Shown: positions 1-5,341 of the stretch, one piece after another
Layout of the letters: every line of letters starts with the position of its first letter
How positions within the stretch are numbered: the stretch's first letter is position 1
Assembly: GCA_014381385.1 (NCBI GenBank)
Contig: JACNLR010000086.1
Span: 1 to 7,611, forward strand
Length of the DNA stretch: 7,611 nucleotides
Direction: 5' to 3'
Source: Planctomycetota bacterium
GTDB lineage: Bacteria > Planctomycetota > Phycisphaerae > Phycisphaerales > SM1A02
Translations under genes and position numbers: made by a program
The notes under the pieces: generated by a model
What the model was told of the DNA's origin: nothing
The model's database searches: none
What the model saw: only the letters and a program-made list of their open reading frames with translations

Positions 1-80
1 CGATTACGTGGCCAAGCGGAAAAACCCAGCAAATCACTGATATCAAGCCAAATCAGACGTTGTCGCTTATTGAGCAGTAA
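1..80 (+). CDS. ASPIC/UnbV (CRTAC1-like) protein, 3' end only
   Basis: The frame is open from the left edge and stops with TAA at 78-80. The last residues read ITWPSGKTQQITDIKPNQ, then TLSLIEQ. This is the usual ending of the ASPIC/UnbV domain: a WPSG turn followed by a short strand of the type QxLxxxE. The domain closes CRTAC1-like extracellular proteins that normally carry FG-GAP/VCBS beta-propeller repeats ahead of it; those would lie outside the window. The role is not well defined; these proteins are usually exported and thought to bind surfaces or ligands. A close copy of the same tail occurs at 1130-1201. The call rests on about 25 residues, but the WPSG motif is distinctive. Confidence 0.7.
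   Translation, partial: ITWPSGKTQQITDIKPNQTLSLIEQ
18..59 (+). repeat. Direct repeat of ASPIC/UnbV tail, copy 1
   Basis: This 42-base stretch matches 1130-1171 at 40 of 42 positions in the same orientation and the same reading frame. The two differences (38 versus 1150, 44 versus 1156) are both silent third-position changes, in a Thr and an Ile codon. Similarity continues more weakly to the stop codons on one side and for about four codons on the other. It is duplicated coding sequence, not a mobile-element end. Confidence 0.85.
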
Positions 81-120
81 AATTCGTTGAATTTGTTTGT
101 ATTTGTTGTTTTCTTCGTCT

Positions 121-495
121 ATGTATTACTCACTTCAAGGCGATCAAGATGGCTTACACGCTTCAATCGATTACGACATTATGATTCAGGGCGCGATCCG
201 TTTTTACTTCACGCTCGATTCCAATACAGACGTAACGATGGGCTACGGTGGAGCGTACAACGACATGCTTCTCTACGTTTCCGATTCAAACTCAGGCGAA
301 GTACTAAATGTTGATGGTGCACACTCAGCGACTCTTGGTGCAGGTCAATACTATGTTTTGTTCCTTCAAGATATGGATGGCGGAAGCAACGGAACATTTG
401 GTTATCTTGATTTAACCTTCGATCCTGTTCCAGCGCCTAGTGCACTCGCGCTCCTTGGCATTGCTGGCTTGGCGACACGCCGCAGGCGAAGATAA
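121..495 (+). CDS. PEP-CTERM-type surface protein, probably lacking its N-terminus
   Basis: The C-terminus is a sorting tail: the PAP motif (VPAPSALALLG), a short hydrophobic helix (IAGLA) and the final basic run TRRRRR. In PEP-CTERM proteins such a tail directs export-linked processing by an exosortase-like enzyme. The body has alternating strands (VTMGYGGAYNDMLLYVSDS, GAGQYYVLFLQD) like the beta-sandwich of pre-peptidase C-terminal-type domains. From the ATG at 121 the product is 124 residues; a TTG at 97 would add eight (132). Neither start has a Shine-Dalgarno sequence or a signal peptide, and the in-frame upstream stop is at 88-90, only 8 bases past the end of the ASPIC gene. An exosortase substrate without a signal peptide should not reach its enzyme, so I infer a 5'-truncated gene or a frameshift near 100-125. 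The tail assignment is firm; whether the gene works is doubtful. Confidence 0.6.
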   Translation: MYYSLQGDQDGLHASIDYDIMIQGAIRFYFTLDSNTDVTMGYGGAYNDMLLYVSDSNSGEVLNVDGAHSATLGAGQYYVLFLQDMDGGSNGTFGYLDLTFDPVPAPSALALLGIAGLATRRRRR

Positions 496-548
496 AGACC
501 TTTTATCCAAGACTTAAACTGTACAAACAGCGCAAGGGTTCTTTTTTT
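494..548 (+). terminator. Possible weak terminator after the PEP-CTERM ORF
   Basis: AAAGACC at 494-500 can pair imperfectly with GGGTTCTTT at 536-544, with bulges. A small inner hairpin (CTGT 519-522 with ACAG 527-530) lies in the loop, and a run of seven T follows at 542-548. The T-run and position are right for an intrinsic terminator, but the stem is poor. Confidence 0.3.
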
Positions 549-553
549 AAGTT

Positions 554-582
554 TTGCACTCAGCACACCCTGTTTTTGTTAT
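554..582 (+). promoter_or_regulatory. Candidate sigma70-like promoter for the small membrane protein
   Basis: TTGCAC (554-559) and TGTTAT (577-582) are separated by 17 bases and lie just upstream of the AGGAGG at 593-598. Only three and four of six positions match consensus, so this is suggestive. Spacing and location are its main support. Confidence 0.28.
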
Positions 583-604
583 CTTTGTGAGTAGGAGGTA
601 CGTG

Positions 605-1036
605 ATGGTTCGAATTTTAATTGCGATTGTTGCTGTAATTGTTGGAGTTATTGTTGGCGGTGCCGTGAACTGGGGCATTGGGAACTTGAATGTTATGTTC
701 TTTCCAATGCCAGAAGGTGTTACTTGGCAAGATACCGATGCAATCATTGCATGGATCAAAATGCTTCCTCAGCAAGCGTTCATTTTGGTTCTTCTTGCGC
801 ATCTGAGCCAATCGTTCGTAGGTGGTTTTGTTGCTGCGTTGATTGCGAAGCAGAACATGATGTGCGTCGCGATGGTTGTTGGTGCCATTTCAATGCTTGC
901 TGGCATCGCAAACATGTTGATGATTCCCGCCCCCGCTTGGCTCTGGATTGAAATGCCGCTCTATCTTGTTACCGCGTACTTTGGTGCAAAAATTGTGATG
1001 AACATGCGATCCCATAACACCAACGTTTGTTGCTAA
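605..1036 (+). CDS. Small four-helix integral membrane protein, function unknown
   Basis: The product is 143 residues. The ATG at 605 is chosen because a perfect AGGAGG (593-598) lies six bases ahead; a GTG directly before it (602) would be too close, and the in-frame TTG at 554 has no ribosome site. Four hydrophobic segments are visible: about residues 3-24, 58-81, 86-107 and 111-133. A polar loop of about 30 residues between the first two contains FFPMPEGVTWQD. Helix 2 carries a glycine pair (FVGGFVAALIA). Helix 3 ends in GIANMLMIPAP, and the loop continues WLWIE. This pattern recalls uncharacterised four-helix proteins that are widespread in Bacteroidetes and Planctomycetes; that likeness is from memory and no function is known to me. 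It appears to be a single gene with its own translation signal. Confidence 0.8.
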   Translation: MVRILIAIVAVIVGVIVGGAVNWGIGNLNVMFFPMPEGVTWQDTDAIIAWIKMLPQQAFILVLLAHLSQSFVGGFVAALIAKQNMMCVAMVVGAISMLAGIANMLMIPAPAWLWIEMPLYLVTAYFGAKIVMNMRSHNTNVCC

Positions 1037-1064
1037 CAATATCACTTCTGCTCGATAGACCCCT

Positions 1065-1077
1065 CTTCTCTGAGAAG
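1065..1077. repeat. Short perfect inverted repeat
   Basis: CTTCTC (1065-1070) and GAGAAG (1072-1077) form a compact palindrome 29 bases after the stop of the membrane-protein gene. It is followed by GT-rich sequence rather than a T-run, so a terminator role is uncertain. Confidence 0.35.
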
Positions 1078-1129
1078 TCGTGTTGTGTGTGTTTTAGGAG
1101 GCATAGTTGTTACGGAACGTCGGTCAAAT

Positions 1130-1171
1130 GGAAAAACCCAGCAAATCACAGATATAAAGCCAAATCAGACG
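1130..1171 (+). repeat. Direct repeat of ASPIC/UnbV tail, copy 2
   Basis: This is the partner of 18-59, with 40 of 42 bases identical. Beyond 1171 the two copies diverge to roughly half identity, and copy 2 carries about nine extra bases near its stop. The copies lie 1,112 bases apart. Confidence 0.85.
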
Positions 1172-1179
1172 CTTGAGTT

Positions 1180-1197
1180 TGTTGAGCAATCTCAACA
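1180..1197. repeat. Perfect 7-bp hairpin between convergent gene ends
   Basis: TGTTGAG (1180-1186), loop CAAT, and CTCAACA (1191-1197) form a perfect stem. It overlaps the last codons of the ASPIC remnant and lies 8 to 25 bases past the pseudopilin stop on the minus strand. Copy 1 of the tail lacks the nine bases that create the right arm. Neither strand has a following T-run, so if it stops transcription it is not a classic intrinsic terminator. Confidence 0.45.
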
Positions 1198-1204
1198 GTA
1201 ACGA

Positions 1205-2128
1205 TTACATGTCTAAAATGGTACCGATGCGTCCAGGAAGCAAAACCTTACGAAACGCTCTGTATTCCTTGAGCCCATCGGTTGTACCGTCGTGTCCATC
1301 GTTTTCCCATGACTGCTTAAGCGAATCACTCGAAAGTTCGATAAAGCCCGTAGAACCATCAATGTACGAAATATTCACTCCAGTTTCATCCCAAAACGCT
1401 GGATAATCGTGCCACGTTTCGATGGTTGAGTCGGGGTTTAAAATCCACCCATTTAAATTTCTACCGTTTTTATCATCTTCACCAATACTGCACATGGTGT
1501 TACTTGGCTGTGGTATTTGCGAAACAGTCTCCGTTGCGTGCCAATAACCGTTTTCTTGTAATTGCATTTCATCATCACGAAACCCAACATAGTCGTCTGC
1601 GCCCCACTCTACACCGATAAACCCGTTCAAGGAGTACGAACGAATTCGCTTTGCAGAAATGTTTGCGTTTCCACCAGTAAAGTCGTTTACATCCCCAACC
1701 GTTGGATCAAGAGGCGATTGATATACCATCAAATCGCCAATATATGGATACGCCGCGCCATCTTTCAGTGCAGATTGCAACTCCACCTGCTGTCCTTCAA
1801 ACAATACGGTGCGGTCGTATCCATTTGCATCCTGTCCGTCTGCTGCAATCCACATACGTTGGATTTGTTCTTGCGTCGAATTATCTTGGGGTTCTGGACC
1901 CCAAATGTGCGCATAGATGCGCGGATGTAACAAACTACCTTTATTATCAACCGAATGCGACCACGTAGCGGTGCCAATAATTCGATGGTTTGCCATATCC
2001 TTTGTCGACTTTGCTCGATTCATCATGCCGCCTGCAACGACAACTGTAAAACCAACAAGGATCGCAATGATTGCTATGACAATGAGAAGTTCAATTAAGG
2101 TAAAACCGTGTTTTGGTTTTATGGACAT
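1205..2128 (-). CDS. Type II secretion/type IV pilin-like pseudopilin (prepilin-type N-terminal domain)
   Basis: The 307-residue product begins MSIKPKHG, then FTLIELLIVIAIIAILVGF. Prepilin peptidase should cut after Gly8, leaving Phe9 at +1 and the conserved Glu13 at +5; residues 9-33 form the membrane-spanning pilin helix. The rest is an exported domain of the kind common in Planctomycetes and Lentisphaerae, with a QSPLDP segment at 137-142 and RSYSLNGF at 163-170. The family's late H-X9-DG element is present as D247-X9-D257-G258, with the His replaced by Asp. The ATG at 2128 is supported by GGAGA nine bases upstream on the minus strand. The start overlaps the stop of the dockerin ORF by 10 nt, which suggests cotranscription and possible translational coupling. 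Such pseudopilins occur in many copies per genome, often without known roles; no secretion ATPase or channel gene is nearby. Confidence 0.88.
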   Translation of the reverse strand: MSIKPKHGFTLIELLIVIAIIAILVGFTVVVAGGMMNRAKSTKDMANHRIIGTATWSHSVDNKGSLLHPRIYAHIWGPEPQDNSTQEQIQRMWIAADGQDANGYDRTVLFEGQQVELQSALKDGAAYPYIGDLMVYQSPLDPTVGDVNDFTGGNANISAKRIRSYSLNGFIGVEWGADDYVGFRDDEMQLQENGYWHATETVSQIPQPSNTMCSIGEDDKNGRNLNGWILNPDSTIETWHDYPAFWDETGVNISYIDGSTGFIELSSDSLKQSWENDGHDGTTDGLKEYRAFRKVLLPGRIGTILDM

Positions 2129-2325
2129 GGGCTAAATTCTCCAATTGCTACTAACAGGTCTGAAACTTCAGTCATGTTATCACCTGTGATGTCAGCATTG
2201 GGGGTTCGTCGTACACCAATAACCATTAATACATCAGTTGCGTTGGCCGTGCCATCCCCAAACAGATCCGCTATGTACTGGAAACCGATGCGATAGGTTT
2301 GTCTTTCATTAATAGTAAAGTTCAT
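2119..2325 (-). CDS. Short ORF consisting of a dockerin-like doublet; probable remnant
   Basis: The 68-residue ORF contains two calcium-loop-like repeats: DLFGDGTANATDVLMVIG and, after a spacer, ADITGDNMTEVSDLLVAIG, ending EFSPCP. They match the C-terminal doublet of the protein at 4601-5272, but the loops are altered (F for N in the first; N-M for G-x in the second). The frame is open upstream to a TAG at 2362-2364 and reads SCVGDDVLAV before the Met, followed by FTINERQTYRIGFQ, which resembles a strand of a pre-peptidase-type beta-sandwich. This suggests the tail of a larger secreted protein whose front is gone. There is no signal peptide and no Shine-Dalgarno sequence before the ATG at 2325; the TAGGAG lies about 35 bases upstream. 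The stop lies inside the pseudopilin start region. Function is unlikely unless it serves as a leader ORF. Confidence 0.5.
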   Translation of the reverse strand: MNFTINERQTYRIGFQYIADLFGDGTANATDVLMVIGVRRTPNADITGDNMTEVSDLLVAIGEFSPCP

Positions 2326-2532
2326 AACAGCAAGTACGTCGTCTCCAACGCAACTTTTCTCCTAACGATGATACGCAACCAACTTACCCTTGTCATTAAC
2401 ATGGTGCACATTTGTTGTACTCCCAGATAATCCCCTTGTATTGACCTGTTTATTCAGACATCAGGCGATTAAATCTGTGTATAACCGCAAAATCCCTGCA
2501 TACATCGATGTTTTCGCTAGGATGCACCCACT
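2326..2532. other. Divergent intergenic region between the dockerin ORF and rmuC
   Basis: The region must hold the start signals for rmuC on the plus strand and for the dockerin ORF and pseudopilin on the minus strand. A TTGACC (2441-2446) and a TATAAC (2480-2485) are present on the plus strand but are too far apart to form one promoter. On the minus strand a TAGGAG (2359-2364) is followed by no long ORF at usual spacing. I see no secure promoter and no further gene. Confidence 0.4.
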
Positions 2533-3690
2533 ATGGATTATCTAAGTTTGGGAATGGGAATATTGATTGGCTGTTTTTTGGGTGGAATCGCAGTTTTTGC
2601 TTTTATTGGGCGAAAAACGGGCAATAGCAGTGAATTGGAAATTGTACGCCTTCAGACGCAACTTGAGGAGCAAAAGAAGAGTGCAGACGCAATGCTCGAA
2701 CGCCTAAACGAAACATTTGCAAAAATAAGCCAGGAGACTGTTGATAAAAACTCTTCAACATTTTTGCAACTTGCTGAAACCAAATTTGCACCACTCAAAG
2801 AACAGTTTGCAAAAACAGAAAAGTTAACTCGTGAACTTGAAGCAAAGCGTATTGAAGCGTACGCAGGACTCCGCGAAGCAACAAAAAATATTTTAGATGT
2901 CAATCGTGAATTACAACATGAAACAAAAAATTTGGAGACCGCTCTACGTCGACCAGACCATAGGGGAAAATGGGGAGAAGTCGGTCTTCGTAATGTAGTA
3001 GAGTTTGCGGGCATGGCAGAATACTGTGACTTTACAGAACAAACAACAACCCAAGGTGAGCAAAACCTACGACCCGACATGCTAGTGAAGTTACCCGGTG
3101 GAGGTCAAATTGTTGTTGACTCGAAACTTCCTCTTGAACATTATTTGAACGCTATTGACGAGCCAGAAAAAGCTGGTGAACATTTAATACAACATCTTGC
3201 CTGTGTAACAACACACATTAAGGCACTTTCTAAAAAAGAATATTGGAATCAGTTTGAGCACACGCCTAACTTTGTTGTCATGTTTGTGAACGTTGAGTCC
3301 GCTCTAGTTGCTGCACTTGAGCGTGATCCAGAACTCCATGAAAAAGCAATGAAGAATAACGTTCTCTTAACTTCACCTGCAACTCTACTTGCACTACTAC
3401 AAGCCACAGCTTACGGCTGGAGGCAGGAATCAATTGCGCAAAACGCTGAAGAAATAGCAAAAGCTGGACAAGAATTGTTTGAACGACTTACTGTTTTTCG
3501 AGATCGTCTTGAAACAGTCGGAATCAAAATTCAACAAGCAGCTGGCGCATTCAATAAAGCGCAAGGTTCCTTTGTTTCTCGACTTGCGCCCGGAGCAAAA
3601 ACTCTAAGTGATTTGCACGCTTCTGGTGGTAGAGAACTTAAAGAGCTTGAAAAAATCGACCAAGAATTAGTCGTTGAAAGCGAAGAGTGA
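2533..3690 (+). CDS. rmuC: DNA recombination protein RmuC
   Basis: The product is 385 residues. It has one N-terminal membrane anchor (about 5-25), a long charged coiled coil (about 32-137) and the RmuC core, which has a restriction-endonuclease-like fold. Core motifs are visible: RGKWGEVGLRNVVE from 144, LRPDMLVKLPGGGQIVVDSK at 179-198, FVVMFVNVESAL at 247-258, and SPATLLALLQATAYGWRQE at 281-299. RmuC limits DNA inversion at short inverted repeats in E. coli and has been linked to defence against foreign DNA; its exact activity is not settled. E. coli RmuC is longer at its C-terminus, but this length is common in other phyla. The ATG at 2533 has a weak AGGA about ten bases upstream. It is transcribed alone and meets the SGNH gene stop to stop. 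Confidence 0.95.
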   Translation: MDYLSLGMGILIGCFLGGIAVFAFIGRKTGNSSELEIVRLQTQLEEQKKSADAMLERLNETFAKISQETVDKNSSTFLQLAETKFAPLKEQFAKTEKLTRELEAKRIEAYAGLREATKNILDVNRELQHETKNLETALRRPDHRGKWGEVGLRNVVEFAGMAEYCDFTEQTTTQGEQNLRPDMLVKLPGGGQIVVDSKLPLEHYLNAIDEPEKAGEHLIQHLACVTTHIKALSKKEYWNQFEHTPNFVVMFVNVESALVAALERDPELHEKAMKNNVLLTSPATLLALLQATAYGWRQESIAQNAEEIAKAGQELFERLTVFRDRLETVGIKIQQAAGAFNKAQGSFVSRLAPGAKTLSDLHASGGRELKELEKIDQELVVESEE

Positions 3691-4512
3691 TTACTCCTCC
3701 CGAGCTTTCTTTGCTGCTTTTATCTTTATAACTTTAGGGTCCCTCTCAATACAATCAGCACAAATTGCTTCTGCTACAAGTAAGCATGCCGCTACGGTTC
3801 CATCAAGTGTTGTGTGTAACATGTCGCTTTGCAGAAGCACACTCTGGCTGCCTTCTGGCCAAGTGTGGTCGAACAATACAATTTCTTCCCCTCGCATTGC
3901 TTTGTTCCACAAACCATGCGCATCAACAACTGTTACATATTCAAGTGCATTCGCCCAATTGTGAATCCGACTGTTGAGTTTTTGGAGCGTTTCATTAGTA
4001 GGCACTTGTTTCGCCGATAAAACTTTCCCAACTGCATCGCTTACGTCTGGCAAGTTGCCGACAATAACTGGTACAGAAAGTTCTTCGAGTAACTCAAGCG
4101 CAAATTGTAATTTTTCCAATCTATATGTCGGTACATCGACGTCTTTTGGAGGTGTACCGTGCCCAAACCAAAATAGAAAATCTATGCCGACAACAAGAGT
4201 CGGCTTATGTGCTTTAATTTTTTCTATAAACTCTTTTGCGTTCGCCTTCGAGTTTCTAAAGAAAAGCAAGTCGCCAAAATAGGCTACATCTTCGTGCTGA
4301 CTTGTAATCATCCCTTCCATGATGTGTTTCATGTTTACAGGGTAAGCGCCCAAATCGCCCTTCACCGGCGGTGTCGTTACACCGAATCCCGCCGTAATGC
4401 TCGCTCCCGTCACAACAACGCGATCGAGAATATTGCATGATTCTGATTGCGCGCCCGTGCAAACGACAAGCAATAGGAGATAACAGCTGTTTTTTAATGT
4501 ATTTGCAAACAT
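3691..4512 (-). CDS. Secreted SGNH/GDSL-like hydrolase
   Basis: From the ATG at 4512 the product is 273 residues. It opens with a signal-peptide-like stretch, MFANTLKNSCYLLLLVVCTG followed by AQS, with probable cleavage near residue 23. SGNH block I appears as VVVTGASITAG, with Ser38 as the nucleophile and the usual Asp of GDS replaced by Ala, as in many G-A-S variants. Block V appears as D230-M-L-H233, giving the Asp and His of the catalytic set. GNLPD at 152-156 and GIDFLFWFGHG at 109-119 occupy the middle of the fold; the canonical GxND is not evident. Such enzymes hydrolyse esters of lipids or carbohydrates; the substrate here is unknown. The frame extends upstream to an ATG at 4608, but that would overlap the divergent gene and hide the signal peptide; no start has a clear ribosome site. 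The Lys/Arg-rich tail ends KAAKKAREE. Confidence 0.78.
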   Translation of the reverse strand: MFANTLKNSCYLLLLVVCTGAQSESCNILDRVVVTGASITAGFGVTTPPVKGDLGAYPVNMKHIMEGMITSQHEDVAYFGDLLFFRNSKANAKEFIEKIKAHKPTLVVGIDFLFWFGHGTPPKDVDVPTYRLEKLQFALELLEELSVPVIVGNLPDVSDAVGKVLSAKQVPTNETLQKLNSRIHNWANALEYVTVVDAHGLWNKAMRGEEIVLFDHTWPEGSQSVLLQSDMLHTTLDGTVAACLLVAEAICADCIERDPKVIKIKAAKKAREE

Positions 4513-4546
4513 AGCGTTGAATGATACAAAAATTGGAAGAATCCGA

Positions 4547-4575
4547 TTGCAACTCATTCCGCGAATAGTCATAAT
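4547..4575 (+). promoter_or_regulatory. Sigma70-like promoter for the dockerin-tailed protein
   Basis: TTGCAA (4547-4552, four of six consensus positions) and CATAAT (4570-4575, five of six) are separated by exactly 17 bases. Transcription would start near 4582, giving a leader of about 19 bases that contains the AGGAG at 4591-4595. The site lies in the divergent gap between the SGNH gene and this gene. Confidence 0.5.
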
Positions 4576-4600
4576 ACAGGCTGAGATTAAAGGAGAAACC

Positions 4601-5272
4601 ATGTACATTTCAACACTAATCGCAATAACTCTTAGTCACACACAGATTGCCGGAACCACGCATTGGGAGTTCAGCGAAAACAGCAATGGAAACGACGTAC
4701 ATTGGGTGAGCCCTACTTCTGTTGACGCAAACGCAGATCAGTTTGAATATCAATTTGAAATCACGTATGTTGCAGTCGATATTATTTTTCTAGGTCAAAT
4801 CATTGGACCAAACGATGTAACCGACCAGATTGACCCCGCTTTACTCTTTGGTTTTGGAGTTGAAAATGGACCAGCACCGCTTGTTTTTATGGATGAACCG
4901 CTCGAGGCTGACGCCGATGGCGATGCTGAGATTGATGTCTCTGCAAATATCTTTATGCAATTGAATGCAAAAGGTTTTGGACAAATGGATATCACAGAAG
5001 TTTTTCTTGGTGATGTCATGGTTGACATGGGCTGGCCACTTGGCTGGCAAAATGTAGATATCGATCGCATCTATATGGACGGATATATGGACATCACGCC
5101 TATCACTTTGCCATGCAACGAAGATATTAATGGCGATGGTCAAGTGAACGTAACAGATATCCTCACTGCGATAGGTAACTGGGGAGGTAGTGGGGATGGT
5201 GATGTTGATGGATCTGGCACGGTAGATGTCACCGACCTGCTTGCGATCGTAGGCGCTTGGGGACCCTGCTAA
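4601..5272 (+). CDS. Exported protein with C-terminal dockerin-like doublet
   Basis: The 223-residue product starts at the ATG at 4601, five bases after AGGAG (4591-4595). The first 18 residues (MYISTLIAITLSHTQIAG) look like a short signal peptide without the usual positive charge. The middle (about 20-165) is acidic and strand-rich, and I do not recognise it; ADADGDAEIDV at 103-113 could bind calcium. The end is a dockerin-type pair of calcium loops: DINGDGQVNVTDILTAIG at 175-192 and DVDGSGTVDVTDLLAIVG at 201-218, closing AWGPC. In Phycisphaerae such doublets end many exported proteins without known cohesin partners, so they may act as a surface or complex tag. The doublet here is canonical, unlike the decayed one at 2119-2325. 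A T-tailed hairpin follows 24 bases after the stop. Confidence 0.85.
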   Translation: MYISTLIAITLSHTQIAGTTHWEFSENSNGNDVHWVSPTSVDANADQFEYQFEITYVAVDIIFLGQIIGPNDVTDQIDPALLFGFGVENGPAPLVFMDEPLEADADGDAEIDVSANIFMQLNAKGFGQMDITEVFLGDVMVDMGWPLGWQNVDIDRIYMDGYMDITPITLPCNEDINGDGQVNVTDILTAIGNWGGSGDGDVDGSGTVDVTDLLAIVGAWGPC

Positions 5273-5296
5273 AAAAATTGCAATAGAAACTCTCAG

Positions 5297-5340
5297 AGGA
5301 CGTCCGACATACTAGTAAACTAGACATCGGAGTCCTTTTT
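5297..5340 (+). terminator. Hairpin with T-tract abutting the next start codon
   Basis: AGGAC (5297-5301) pairs with GTCCT (5332-5336), and TCCGA (5303-5307) pairs with TCGGA (5327-5331), with one bulged G at 5302. An inner CTAG/CTAG stem (5312-5315 with 5320-5323) has a TAAA loop. T 5336-5340 follow, as in an intrinsic terminator for the gene ending at 5272. The next ATG is at 5342. The only Shine-Dalgarno candidate for that gene, GGAG at 5329-5332, lies within the right arm, so the hairpin would also mask translation start or act as a conditional terminator. Confidence 0.65.
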
Positions 5341-5341
5341 A

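Larger units (their letters stand above)
1085..1201 (+). pseudogene. Headless second copy of the ASPIC/UnbV C-terminus
   Basis: In this frame the sequence reads TERRSNGKTQQITDIKPN followed by QTLEFVEQSQQ and a TAA at 1199-1201. It aligns with the gene end at 1-80. GKTQQITDIKPNQT is identical at all 14 residues, while the WPS ahead of it has become RSN and the end is three residues longer (SQQ). The frame opens right after the stop of the membrane gene and offers only a GTG at 1085, giving 38 residues. The strong AGGAGG-like sequence at 1096-1101 is not suitably followed by an in-frame start. No propeller or signal peptide can exist here, so I read it as the remnant of a tandem paralogue. It ends four bases short of the minus-strand pseudopilin stop. 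Confidence 0.6.

Noticed and set aside
1..1211. Shared CGATTAC at 1-7 and 1202-1208 as possible target-site duplication
   Set aside because: The seven bases fall at different positions relative to the ASPIC tails (before one, after the other), no transposase or terminal inverted repeats are present, and a match this short is expected by chance.
2441..2485. TTGACC and TATAAC ahead of rmuC as one promoter
   Set aside because: They are separated by 33 bases, about twice the usable spacing, and no better partner for either was found.
2652..3080. 142-residue minus-strand open frame inside rmuC
   Set aside because: It is antisense to the clearly coding RmuC frame, is rich in Ser/Ala/Cys as complement frames often are, and shows no domain or ribosome site.
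3676..3700. Small palindrome GAGT/ACTC at the rmuC-SGNH stop junction as a terminator
   Set aside because: The stem is only four base pairs and has no T-run on either strand.
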